From: Kitasatospora cineracea
GTDB lineage: Bacteria; Actinomycetota; Actinomycetes; Streptomycetales; Streptomycetaceae
Assembly: GCF_003751605.1 (NCBI RefSeq)
Contig: NZ_RJVJ01000001.1
Location: 5,022,001-5,086,000, forward strand
Reading direction: 5' to 3'
DNA: 64,000 nt
Below the pieces are notes generated by a model. That model was not told where the DNA came from, did not search any database, and saw nothing but the letters and a program-made list of their open reading frames with translations. Positions 16,031-24,447 of this stretch are shown here, piece by piece (the stretch's first letter is position 1; each line of letters opens with the position of its first letter). The position numbers were made by a program, and so were the translations under genes.

Positions 16031-16990
16031 TCAGGCGCGGTGGGCGAGGGTGAACTCCCAGGCGTCGGCGACGATCCGGTCGAGTTCGGGGCGCTTGGGG
16101 GTCCAGCCGAGGGCCTCGCGGGCGCGGTCGGCTGCGGCGACCAGGACGGCCGGGTCGCCGGGGCGGCGGTCGGCGACGCGCACCGGGATCTCCCGGCCGG
16201 TGACGCGCTTGACCGACTCGATCACCTCGCGCACCGAGAAGCCGGTCCCGTTGCCCAGGTTGCAGATCAGGTGCCCGCCCGGCTTCGCCGCGTCCAGCGC
16301 CAGCAGGTGCGCCTCGGCCAGGTCCGCGATGTGGATGTAGTCGCGGATGCAGGTCCCGTCCGGCGTCGGGTAGTCCTCGCCGAACACCGCGATGTCCGGA
16401 CGCTGCCCCAGCGCCGCCTGGAACACCAGCGGGATCAGGTGCGACTCCGGCTCGTGCCGCTCCCCGTAACGCCCGTACGCCCCCGCCACGTTGAAGTACC
16501 GCAGGCTCACCGCCGCCAGCCCGTGCGCGGCCGCCTCCGAGGTGATCAGGTGGTCCACCGCCAGCTTCGTGGCCCCGTAGGTGTTCGTCGGGGACGTCCG
16601 CGCGCCCTCCTCGATCGGCACCCGCTCCGGCTCCCCGTACACCGCCGCCGTCGAGGAGAACACCAGCGTGCCCACCCCCGCCTTGCGCATCGCCGACACC
16701 AGCTCCAGCGAACCCGCCACGTTGTTGCGCCAGTACTTCTCCGGATCCGCCACCGACTCACCCACCTGCGAGGACGCCGCGAAGTGCAGCACCCCGTCGA
16801 AGGAGGAGTCCAGCACCTCACCCGCCTCCTGGATCCGCCCCCGCACGAACTCCGCACCCGCCGGAACACCCTGCGCGAACCCGGTCGACAGGTCGTCCAG
16901 CACCGTCACCGCGTGACCCGCCTCCAACAGGTGCGCCGCCACCACGCTCCCCACGTAGCCGGCTCCGCCCGTGACCAGGTACTTGCTCAT
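16031..16990 (-). CDS. galE: UDP-glucose 4-epimerase
   Basis: 319 aa short-chain epimerase. The NAD-binding TGGAGYVGSVVAAHLL and the catalytic YGATK are both present, along with SLRYFNVAGAYG and the nucleotide-binding end region. It interconverts UDP-glucose and UDP-galactose in the cytoplasm (Leloir pathway and cell-wall precursor supply). The start is the second in-frame ATG, nine bases after GGAGG. The stop codon coincides with the 3-bp duplication made by the adjoining IS, so the insertion restores the stop and leaves the protein intact. No galT or galK is adjacent. Confidence 0.92.
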   Translation of the reverse strand: MSKYLVTGGAGYVGSVVAAHLLEAGHAVTVLDDLSTGFAQGVPAGAEFVRGRIQEAGEVLDSSFDGVLHFAASSQVGESVADPEKYWRNNVAGSLELVSAMRKAGVGTLVFSSTAAVYGEPERVPIEEGARTSPTNTYGATKLAVDHLITSEAAAHGLAAVSLRYFNVAGAYGRYGERHEPESHLIPLVFQAALGQRPDIAVFGEDYPTPDGTCIRDYIHIADLAEAHLLALDAAKPGGHLICNLGNGTGFSVREVIESVKRVTGREIPVRVADRRPGDPAVLVAAADRAREALGWTPKRPELDRIVADAWEFTLAHRA

Positions 16991-17140
16991 GCCCTCAGAC
17001 CTCCGCGACATTTCGGGTACTCGACCCTCGATACTCGATCAGCTTCCAACAAAACCAAACTCAAGTCAACGTAAAAGCTGTTGGCTTTCGGTTGGGAGTC
17101 CGGCTCGCCACCGGCGGCTCACGCCGCTCCGGAACGTGGC

Positions 17141-17977
17141 TCACGCCGCTCCGGAACGGGGGCCGGGAGCGTGCCGGGCCTCGAACAGGTGGGCGGTCAT
17201 CGGGGCGGTGACCCGTCCGGTGCCCAGCCGGGCGGTCAGCTCCGCGGTGAGGGCGGCGTGCAGCGCGGGGTCGTCCGGGCTGCCGCCGCGCGCCTCGACG
17301 GCGGCCCGCAGCGGCGTGCCGGTGAGGAAGCCGGTGGCGACCGCCGCCGCGGACTCGGCCGTGCCCTCCAGGGTGAGGGGCTGGTGCCCGGTCGGCTCCA
17401 GCCCGCCGGTGGCGAGGTCCGCGGAGACCAGGGCGGGGTCGTGGTAGCCGTGCGGCAGGGTGCGGAGGAAGTCCGGCGGGTCGGCGGGGAAGGCCCGATC
17501 GAGGCCGGTCTGGGTGGCGGAGTCGAAACCGTGCCCGCTCAGCGGCCCCCAGGTGCTGAACAGGAACCGGCCCCCCGGCACCAGGACCCGTCGCACCTCG
17601 GCGAAGGCCGCCGGCCGGTCGGGGAAGAACATCGCGCCGAACTGACACACCACCAGGTCGAACGACCCGTCCTCGAAAGGCAGTTGCTGGGCGTCGGCCT
17701 GCCGCCACCGCGCCCCCGGAACCCGGGCCCGCCCGAACTCCGCCATCGACTCGTTGAGGTCCGTGGCCACCACCTCGGCACCGGGCAGCGCCGCCAGCAG
17801 GCACGAGGTCAACGCACCCGTCCCGGCCGCGAGTTCGAGCACCCGGCGGGGATCCGACGCGGCCGCCCGTGCAGCCAGGTCCACGGCGAAGGGCCGGAAG
17901 AGCACCGGGACGAGGTACCGCTCGTACGCCTCCGGCATCGACGGGGACCACCGCCGGTCAGCAGGAATTCCACTCAT
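17141..17977 (-). CDS. Class I SAM-dependent methyltransferase
   Basis: 278 aa. Motif I VLELAAGTGALTS, motif II-like VVATDLNESMAEFG and motif post-II QADAQQLPFEDGSFDLVVCQ mark a UbiE/Methyltransf_11-type enzyme. The C-terminal half is unremarkable. The substrate is not inferable. The ribosome site for this start is weak (GGTGGG), and a second ATG 13 codons in is possible. Confidence 0.82.
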   Translation of the reverse strand: MSGIPADRRWSPSMPEAYERYLVPVLFRPFAVDLAARAAASDPRRVLELAAGTGALTSCLLAALPGAEVVATDLNESMAEFGRARVPGARWRQADAQQLPFEDGSFDLVVCQFGAMFFPDRPAAFAEVRRVLVPGGRFLFSTWGPLSGHGFDSATQTGLDRAFPADPPDFLRTLPHGYHDPALVSADLATGGLEPTGHQPLTLEGTAESAAAVATGFLTGTPLRAAVEARGGSPDDPALHAALTAELTARLGTGRVTAPMTAHLFEARHAPGPRSGAA

Positions 17978-18063
17978 CCCACCGACGCTACGCCGCCCCC
18001 CGGACCGCAGCACTCCGGCACCGCGCGCCGCCCGGTCGGCAGGCGCCGGGGAGCGCCGCCGCC

Positions 18064-18720
18064 TCAGGTGCCCCCGCGCTCCCCGGCACCCCGCGCGCCG
18101 CCCGCCGCGCCGTCCGGCCGGTCGTCCGCTCGGTCGTCCGCCGCCTCCCGCCGGGGGAACGGTGCACCGGCCCGCCGCTCGCGCGGCCGTCCGCCGGGAG
18201 CGGACCACGTCCGGCCCCGGACCTTGCGCAGCATCGACGGCGGACTCCCCGCGTCCACGGTGGTGCCCAGCCCGGCGTGCATGCGACGCAGCAGGTTGTT
18301 CAACTGCGCGCTGTCGCCGCGCGTCAGCATGGCCGTCAAGGTCTCCTGGACCACCGCCGCCTCGGCGTGCACCGCGTCCAGCGCGCCGCGCCCGGCCGGC
18401 ACCGGCATCACCACGTCCTCGCGGCCGTCGTGGACCCGCACCGGCACCACCTGCACCAGGCCCCGGGCGAGCAGCGCCTCGACGGCCCCGCGCACCTCCT
18501 CGACCGGGGCGTCCGCCCGCCGCGCCAAGTCCGGGACCTCGTGCGGGCCTTCCCGCGCCAGTACGGTCAGCACGCTCCGGTGCACCAGGCCCAGGTCCTG
18601 CCCGGCGAGGCGCCGGTCGAGCATCGCGTCGGCGGCCCGGCCGAGCACCGAGAGGAGGTGGACGGTCTGCTCGAACGGGTTGGACGACTCTTTCCTACCG
18701 TCGTACAAACCGGGTCCCAT
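18064..18720 (-). CDS. MarR-like winged-helix regulator
   Basis: 218 aa. Residues about 15-150 have a MarR pattern: LLSVLGRAADAMLDRRLAG, then LVHRSVLTVLAREGPHEVPD and a wing region VVPVRVHDGREDVV, then a dimerisation helix. The tail from about residue 165 is low-complexity and rich in Arg, Gly and Asp. It lies 86 bp upstream of the methyltransferase on the same strand, so the two may be cotranscribed. Effector and targets are unknown. Confidence 0.7.
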   Translation of the reverse strand: MGPGLYDGRKESSNPFEQTVHLLSVLGRAADAMLDRRLAGQDLGLVHRSVLTVLAREGPHEVPDLARRADAPVEEVRGAVEALLARGLVQVVPVRVHDGREDVVMPVPAGRGALDAVHAEAAVVQETLTAMLTRGDSAQLNNLLRRMHAGLGTTVDAGSPPSMLRKVRGRTWSAPGGRPRERRAGAPFPRREAADDRADDRPDGAAGGARGAGERGGT

Positions 18721-18797
18721 CAGGCTGGAAGCAAGGCGAAGCTGGCCTCACTCTAATGACCGGACGGCAATCGGTCTACATCGATGTCGTCCGACCC

Positions 18798-18838
18798 GGA
18801 CGGCCGGGCCCGCGACCGGGACGGCCGGGCCCGCGACC
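18798..18838. repeat. 21-bp tandem duplication downstream of the M56 gene
   Basis: Two adjacent copies of a 21-bp GC-rich unit (core GGACGGCCGGGCCCGCGACC) just beyond the M56 peptidase stop. Each copy is itself partly palindromic (GGCCGGGCCC), so it may form terminator-like structure. Confidence 0.6.
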
Positions 18839-19855
18839 CTACCGGCCCGTCGTCAACGCCCGTGCCGCGTACTCGACGTACTCGTGCAGCCCGTACGCCG
18901 CCGCCAGCCCGACCGCCGCCGCTCCCGACACCGCCACGGCCAGGCCCCACGCCCCCGCCCGCGCCGCCCGTCCTCGCGGGCGTTGCGGGACGGGCCCCAG
19001 CAGCGCCGCCACCCGTCGCGGCACCGGGCCGGTCCCGACGGCCAGCACCGGCCCCCGGTCCGGCCCCAGGTCCGGGCGGGCGCCGGCGGCGAGCGCGGCC
19101 CGGGCGAGCGCGGCCGCCGCCAGCCGACGGTCGCCCACCCGCGCGGCCGCCGCCTCGTCCGCCCACCGTTCCAACTGGAAGCCCAGCGCCGGACCCAGCC
19201 CGCGCACCGCTGGGTGCACCGCCCCCGCCAGGTCCACCACCGCGGACAGCAGCCGGTGACGGCCCGTCAGGTGCGCCCGCTCGTGGGCCAGCAGCACCTC
19301 CCGCTCGGCCGGGCCCAGGATCCGCAGCATGCCGGTGGAGACCACCACCCGCCCGCCCGCACCCCGCAGGCCGGGCAGCGCGAACGCCTCGGGACGGTCG
19401 TCCGCGACCACCAGCACGTCACCGCCCGCCGTCCCGCCCTGCGTCCCGCCCTGCGTCCCGCCCTGCGTCCCGCCCGCCGGCACCTCGCCGGACACCAGCG
19501 TCCAGGCCCGGACCAGCAGGGCCCGCTGCCGCCGCCACCGCGCCACCAGCGCCCAGGCCCGGACCGCCAGCACCGCCCCGGCCGCGGTCGAGACCGGCAG
19601 CGCGGCCGGCCACCGCGCCACCACCTCCGCGAACGGCACCCGCTCCAGCACCGCGAGGAAGGGCACCTGGAACAGCGCCACCAGTGCTGCCACGGTCACC
19701 GCGGCCATCAGCGCCGCACCTCCCGCCAGCACCCCCGCCGCCTCCCGCGGCGGCAGCATCCCTGCCAGCCGGCGCACCGCGGGCACGCCCGCGAACGGCA
19801 GCCCGAGCAGCAGCAGCCCGACCGGGAGCCCGACCAGGAGCAGCGCCGGGATCAC
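18839..19855 (-). CDS. M56-family (BlaR1-like) membrane metallopeptidase
   Basis: 338 aa. Hydrophobic helices occupy the N-terminal third and the C-terminus. Between them LLAHERAHLTGRH carries the HExxH zinc motif, with downstream Glu in ERWADEAAA. BlaR1-type proteins cleave or trigger cleavage of a paired BlaI repressor. The GTG start overlaps the stop of the upstream BlaI-like gene as GTGA, so the two are translationally coupled. A 12-bp tandem repeat encodes the QGGT stretch in a loop. No penicillin-binding sensor domain is evident after the last helix. Confidence 0.85.
   Translation of the reverse strand: MIPALLLVGLPVGLLLLGLPFAGVPAVRRLAGMLPPREAAGVLAGGAALMAAVTVAALVALFQVPFLAVLERVPFAEVVARWPAALPVSTAAGAVLAVRAWALVARWRRQRALLVRAWTLVSGEVPAGGTQGGTQGGTQGGTAGGDVLVVADDRPEAFALPGLRGAGGRVVVSTGMLRILGPAEREVLLAHERAHLTGRHRLLSAVVDLAGAVHPAVRGLGPALGFQLERWADEAAAARVGDRRLAAAALARAALAAGARPDLGPDRGPVLAVGTGPVPRRVAALLGPVPQRPRGRAARAGAWGLAVAVSGAAAVGLAAAYGLHEYVEYAARALTTGR
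19431..19478 (-). repeat. 12-bp tandem repeat in M56 peptidase
   Basis: Four copies of a 12-bp unit (GTCCCGCCCTGC on the plus strand; the last copy varies) encode GGTQ-type repeats in a loop of the peptidase. It stays in frame. Confidence 0.85.
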
Positions 19856-20280
19856 GCCCCGCGCCCCGCTCCGCGCTCGGTCCCGGGTTCGGTACCGCGC
19901 CCGGCCTCGGGCTCCGCCTCGCGCAGCAACTGCCGCAGTGCCTCCTCGTCCTGGGTCGACAGGGAGGAGACGAAGCGCCTCAGCACCAAGTCCCGGTCGG
20001 GCTCCTTCTCCAGTTCGCGCCGCATCCGGCCCGCCGCCAGCCCGGCGGCGTCCGCGACCGGTGCGTAGGCCAGCGCCCGCCCGGGCCGGGTGCGGGCCAG
20101 CGTCCCGTTCTCGTGCAGCCGGGCCAGGATCGTGGCCACGGTGGTCCGGGCCAGCGGCCGGGCCAGCGCGTCCTTCACCTGCTGCGCCGTCAGCGGCCCG
20201 CCCGCCGCCCACAGCACCTCCAGCACCTCCGCGACGAGTTCGCCGTGCGGGCGCCGCGCCTCCCGGTCGTCGTTCACCAT
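19852..20280 (-). CDS. BlaI/MecI-family transcriptional repressor
   Basis: 142 aa. The winged helix is seen in AEVLEVLWAAGGPLTAQQVK and ARTTVATILARLHENGTLAR, followed by the C-terminal dimerisation helix (MRRELEKEPDRDLVLRRFVSS). The ATG at MVNDDREARR is chosen, with GGAGCGG upstream. It is coupled to an M56 peptidase by a 4-base overlap. In actinomycetes such pairs respond to cell-envelope stress, and some regulate respiration genes. The target here is unknown beyond probable autoregulation. Confidence 0.88.
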   Translation of the reverse strand: MVNDDREARRPHGELVAEVLEVLWAAGGPLTAQQVKDALARPLARTTVATILARLHENGTLARTRPGRALAYAPVADAAGLAAGRMRRELEKEPDRDLVLRRFVSSLSTQDEEALRQLLREAEPEAGRGTEPGTERGAGRGA

Positions 20281-20364
20281 CACCGCTCCAGGCCCGCACG
20301 CGCGGGCACTTCGATAAGCCAAGCCTTACCTCACCACGGGACACCCTAAGGCTCGGACGGGCCG

Positions 20365-21651
20365 TCAGCCGCCGACGGGCCCGGTCCAGCCGGCGGGGAC
20401 GTGGCCGAGGCGGACCCGCTGGGGGTGGTCGCCGACCTCGACGGAGGAGCTGCGCTGCCCGGTGGCGAAGTCGATGGCGGTGACCCGGTCGGCGCCGCTC
20501 TCCGAGATGACGCACGCCCGGCCGTCGCCGCTGACGGTGGCCCAGTACGGCTTGACGGCGGGTACCAGCGGGCCCTCCTGGAGGGTGGCGCGGTCGACGA
20601 CGGTGGCGTAGTCGTCCATGGTCCCGGCGACGCACAGCCGGTCGCCGTCCGGGCTCATCGCCAGGCCGTGGTGGCGCGAGTCGTTGACCCAGGTGGTGCG
20701 GTCCTCGCTGGTGGCGGGGTTCTTCGGGAGGGTCTTGACCCGGGTGACGCGGTCGGTGGCGACGTCGTACTCCACGAAGCCGTTGAAGAACGAGACCTGG
20801 AAGTACAGGGTCGAGCCGTCGGGGGAGAAGGCGGCGGGCCGGACGGCGTTGGAGAGGTCGGACCGGCCGAAGGCGTCCAGGCGCCGGCGCATGTCGATGG
20901 TGCGCACCGGCTGGAGGGTGTCGGCGTCGACGACGGTGATGTGGCGGTCGCCCTTGGTCCAGTCGAGCCAGGGCGCGTCGAGGGCGGTGGTGACGTCGCC
21001 GATCGACATGTTCCAGATCTGCCGGCCGCCGTCGGTGAACAGGTTCTCGTGCGGCTTGTCGCCGGTGGCGAACGAGCCGAGCTGGCGGCCGGTGGCGATG
21101 TCGAGGACGTGCACGGTGTTGGCGGTGGACGCGGAGACCGCGACCCGGGTGCCGTCGGGCGAGACCGCCATGTGGTCGGAGCGGTAACCGGCCACCGGGA
21201 AGCGCCAGTTGATCCGCCCGGTGGCGAGGTCGATGGAGACCACGTCGGCGAAGCTGGGCCGCGAGACGACCACGGCCGAGCCGTCCGGCGTGGAGTACAT
21301 GTCGTCGACGAACTGGTCGTGGCCCTCGCCCGGTCCGAGCCGCACCCCGAGGAAGTACCCGAGTTTCACGGGGTTGAGGTAGATCTCGGCGAGGCGCTGG
21401 TCCTTGTCGGGGACGACGTCGATCCGGCCGATCCGGGCGAGGTCGCCGCGCGAGGTGATGACGTCGGCGGTGCCGTCCCAGTTGTTGCCGACGAACATCA
21501 CCTCCCGCAGGGCGGCGGGGGCGGTCGGGGCGGGGGCGGTGCCGGCCGCGGCGGCGGTGCCGGGGGCGGCCAGGACGAGGACGGCGGCCAGCGCGGCCAG
21601 GTGCAGCGGGCGGCGGGAGCGCTGGGCGCGCCGGGGCTGGGTGCGGGACAT
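20365..21651 (-). CDS. Secreted YncE-like beta-propeller protein
   Basis: 428 aa. A signal peptide occupies the first ~36 residues (twin Arg-Arg followed by LHLAALAAVLVLAAPGTAAA). The rest has repeated blades of the form DGSAVVVSRP, SPDGTRVAVSA, SPDGSTLYFQ and SPDGDRLCVAG, typical of seven-bladed YncE/LVIVD-type propellers. GAAGGAGCCGAG precedes the ATG. It is probably an extracellular binding or scaffold protein. It is divergent from a TetR gene across about 175 bp, which suggests regulation by it. Confidence 0.8.
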   Translation of the reverse strand: MSRTQPRRAQRSRRPLHLAALAAVLVLAAPGTAAAAGTAPAPTAPAALREVMFVGNNWDGTADVITSRGDLARIGRIDVVPDKDQRLAEIYLNPVKLGYFLGVRLGPGEGHDQFVDDMYSTPDGSAVVVSRPSFADVVSIDLATGRINWRFPVAGYRSDHMAVSPDGTRVAVSASTANTVHVLDIATGRQLGSFATGDKPHENLFTDGGRQIWNMSIGDVTTALDAPWLDWTKGDRHITVVDADTLQPVRTIDMRRRLDAFGRSDLSNAVRPAAFSPDGSTLYFQVSFFNGFVEYDVATDRVTRVKTLPKNPATSEDRTTWVNDSRHHGLAMSPDGDRLCVAGTMDDYATVVDRATLQEGPLVPAVKPYWATVSGDGRACVISESGADRVTAIDFATGQRSSSVEVGDHPQRVRLGHVPAGWTGPVGG

Positions 21652-21826
21652 CTCGGCTCCTTCGGACGTGCGCGGCGCACGGACGCGCACGAAGTCTGAA
21701 ACGACGGGTAGTCAGATGGGCGCTACTCGACGGTAGGGAGCGGTCGGCGGACCTGACAAGACGTCGGTGGGCGACAATCGGGTCCAGCCGCCCGGCGCAC
21801 CGGCCCGGGCGGGGCAGGGGGGACGC

Positions 21827-22489
21827 ATGGGGCGGGCGGGGCGGAACGAGGACCCGGCGGCGGGCGGCGTCTACCGCGGACGCTCCGCGCAGGAACGGCG
21901 GGCCGAACGGCGGGAGCGGTTCCTGGCCGCCGCACTGGCGCAGTTCGGCGACCGGCCGGGCTACCGGCACGCCTCGGTGGCCGGGCTGTGCGAGGCGGCC
22001 GGCCTGTCGACCCGCCAGTTCTACGAGGAGTTCCGCAACCTGGAGGAGGTTCTGGCCCGGCTCCACCTGCTGGTCAACGAGCACAAGGAACGGGCCGTGC
22101 TGCACGCCCTGGCCGGCGCCGCCGCACTGCCCTTCGACCAGCGGGTCGCCGCCGTGCTGCGCAGCTACATCACCGCCGTCACCGAGGACCCGCGCCGGCT
22201 GCGCATCGCCTTCGTCGAGATCGTCGGCGTCAGCGAGGAACTGGAACGCCAACGGTTGGTCCGCCGGGCCCGCTGGGTGGACCTCCTGGTGGCCGAAGCC
22301 GACCGCGCGGCCGCCCGCGGCGAACTCGCCCCGCGCGACTTCCGGATCGCCGCCACCGCCTTTATCGGCGCCGTCAACGGCCTGCTCCACGACTGGACGG
22401 CCGGCCAGTTCGACGCCACCCTCGACCAGGTCCTCACCGAACTCACCACCCTCCTGCTCGGCGCCGTCCGCCCCCCGTCGCCCCGCTGA
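21827..22489 (+). CDS. TetR-family transcriptional regulator
   Basis: 220 aa. The helix-turn-helix spans about residues 25-70: FLAAALAQFGDRPGYRHAS followed by VAGLCEAAGLSTRQFYEEF. The C-terminal region VNGLLHDWTAGQFDATLDQVL fits the ligand/dimer domain. An AGGGGGGACGC stretch precedes the ATG. The gene is divergent from the YncE-like gene, whose promoter it probably controls. A longer frame extends upstream but lacks family similarity. Confidence 0.85.
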   Translation: MGRAGRNEDPAAGGVYRGRSAQERRAERRERFLAAALAQFGDRPGYRHASVAGLCEAAGLSTRQFYEEFRNLEEVLARLHLLVNEHKERAVLHALAGAAALPFDQRVAAVLRSYITAVTEDPRRLRIAFVEIVGVSEELERQRLVRRARWVDLLVAEADRAAARGELAPRDFRIAATAFIGAVNGLLHDWTAGQFDATLDQVLTELTTLLLGAVRPPSPR

Positions 22490-22773
22490 CCCCCGCCCCC
22501 CCCTCGGGCAGCGGCGACGGCAACGGCAACGGCGGCGACAGCGACAGCGACAGCGACGGCTGCGTACGACCGACCGGTCGGCGACGAACGCCCCGCACCC
22601 GGAGCGGATGTGACGCTGCGTCAGCGCAACGGTTCGCCCGGTGCGGGGGCGGCGGATTTCGGCGGTGAGTTCGGTCGACATGGTTGACCAAATTGAGGTG
22701 GTCATGGCACTTTCGTCCGGCGCAGGCGTGCGCCAATCCGGTCGCGCGTCTGCAATCCCCCACAAGGAGAGCC
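22490..22773. other. Intergenic region upstream of the secreted protease
   Basis: The first ~70 bp hold imperfect GC-rich repeats (GGCAACGGC and GACAGCGACAGC types). The remainder, including an AT-richer GACATGGTTGACCAAATTGAGG stretch shortly before the gene, is a plausible promoter region. No gene is evident. Confidence 0.5.
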
Positions 22774-24321
22774 ATGTTCAAGAGATTCGCCGCCGTGCTC
22801 GGCGCGGGGACGGTCGTCGCGGGCGCCCTGACCCTCGGTGCCGCCCCCGCACAGGCCCTCCAGGCCGGCGACCTGACCTCCACCATCGCGCTGAGCAACT
22901 GCTCGGCCTCGCTGGTCCGTTACCCGAGTTCGGTGGACACCGACCGGGCGATGATGCTGACCAACGGCCACTGCCTGCCGACCATGCCGGCGGCCGGTGA
23001 GGTCATCCAGAACGTGAGCTCCAGCCGCAGCGGCACGCTGCTCAACTCCGCCGGCAGCTCGCTCGGCACGGTCCAGTCGGACAAGGTGCTGTACGCGACG
23101 ATGACCGGCACCGACGTCGCGCTCTACCAGCTCACCGACACCTTCGCCGCCATCTCCTCCAAGTACGGGGCGACGGCGCTGACGATCAGTGACACCCACC
23201 CGGTGGACGGGTCGGCGATGTACATACCGTCCTCGTACTGGAAGCAGGTCTGGAACTGCTCGATCAACGGGTTCGTCGGGACCCTGCGCGAGGACGAGTG
23301 GACCTGGCACGACTCGCTGCGCTACAGCTCGGGCTGCAACACCACGCACGGCACGTCCGGTTCTCCGATCGTCGACGCGACCAGCCGGAAGGTCGTCGGC
23401 ATCAACAACACCGGCAACGACGACGGCGCGATGTGCACCCTGAACAACCCGTGCGAGGTGGCCGCGGACGGCACCACGACCGCCACCAAGGGCCAGAGCT
23501 ACGGTGAGGAGACCTACTGGTTCACCACCTGCCTGGGCACCGGCCGGGCCATCGACCTGAACGTCAGCGGCTGCCTGCTGACCAAGCCGGCCGGCGCGGC
23601 CGTGTCGGTCACCAGCCCGGGCAACCAGTCGACCGCGCTGAACGGTGCGGTCAGCCTGCAGATCGCGGCGAGCGGTGGGACCGCGCCGCTGAGCTACTCG
23701 GCGACCGGGCTGCCCACCGGCCTGTCGATCAACGCCTCCACCGGCAAGATCACCGGCACCGCCACCGCGGCCGGCACCTACAACGTGACCGTCACCGCCA
23801 AGGACGCCGCCAACAAGACCGGCACCGCCTCCTTCACCTGGACCGTCACCTCCGGCGGCGGCACCGGCTGCACCCCGACCCAGCTGCTCGGCAACCCCGG
23901 CTTCGAGACCGGCACCGCCAGCCCCTGGACCGCCTCCTCCGGCGTCGTGGACAACTCCTCCTCCCAGGCCGCCCACAGCGGCTCCTGGAAGGCGTGGATG
24001 GACGGCTACGGCTCCGCCCACACCGACAGCATCTCGCAGACCGTCACCGTCCCGGCCGGCTGCAAGGCCACCCTCAGCTACTGGCTGCACATCGACACCG
24101 CCGAGACCGGCACCACCGCGTACGACAAGCTGACGGTGACCGTCAACGGCACCTCGGTCGCGACGTACTCGAACGCCAACGCGGCCACCGGCTACACCCA
24201 GAAGAGCATCGACCTGTCGGCCTACGCGGGCCAGACGGTCACGGTGAAGTTCAACGCGGTCGAGGACTCCTCGCTGCAGACCTCCTTCGTGATCGACGAC
24301 ACCGCCGTCCAGACCGGCTGA
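22774..24321 (+). CDS. Secreted trypsin-like serine protease with Ig-like and C-terminal beta domains
   Basis: 515 aa. Signal peptide about 1-29 (MFKRFAAVLGAGTVVAGALT, cleavage near AQA). The protease domain has His66 in MLTNGHCLP, Asp114 in GTDVALY and Ser195 in GTSGSPIVD. A putative Ig/cadherin-like domain follows (about 285-365, TGLPTGLSINASTGKITGT), then a jelly-roll-like domain (about 375-515, NPGFETGTASPW to the end) similar to carbohydrate- or surface-binding modules found after streptomycete peptidases. CAAGGAGAGCC precedes the ATG. It is probably an extracellular nutrient-scavenging peptidase. The C-terminal assignments rest on pattern only. Confidence 0.88.
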   Translation: MFKRFAAVLGAGTVVAGALTLGAAPAQALQAGDLTSTIALSNCSASLVRYPSSVDTDRAMMLTNGHCLPTMPAAGEVIQNVSSSRSGTLLNSAGSSLGTVQSDKVLYATMTGTDVALYQLTDTFAAISSKYGATALTISDTHPVDGSAMYIPSSYWKQVWNCSINGFVGTLREDEWTWHDSLRYSSGCNTTHGTSGSPIVDATSRKVVGINNTGNDDGAMCTLNNPCEVAADGTTTATKGQSYGEETYWFTTCLGTGRAIDLNVSGCLLTKPAGAAVSVTSPGNQSTALNGAVSLQIAASGGTAPLSYSATGLPTGLSINASTGKITGTATAAGTYNVTVTAKDAANKTGTASFTWTVTSGGGTGCTPTQLLGNPGFETGTASPWTASSGVVDNSSSQAAHSGSWKAWMDGYGSAHTDSISQTVTVPAGCKATLSYWLHIDTAETGTTAYDKLTVTVNGTSVATYSNANAATGYTQKSIDLSAYAGQTVTVKFNAVEDSSLQTSFVIDDTAVQTG

Positions 24322-24322
24322 A

Positions 24323-24358
24323 CCCGGTGACCCGGCCGGGCGCGCCGGTCACCCCGGG
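24323..24358. terminator. Imperfect GC hairpin after the protease
   Basis: Arms CCCGGTGACC and GGTCACCCCGGG form an imperfect stem just after the protease stop. A second stem (CGTCGGCCT at 24371-24379 with AGGCCGACG at 24413-24421) lies beyond it. Both sit between convergent genes. Confidence 0.45.
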
Positions 24359-24447
24359 CCCGCGGTGAAACGTCGGCCTTCGAGACCCGATCGCGGTCCC
24401 GGAGGCCGACGCCGTCTTCCCGCCGGCCCCCGCCGTCCGGCGCTCCG

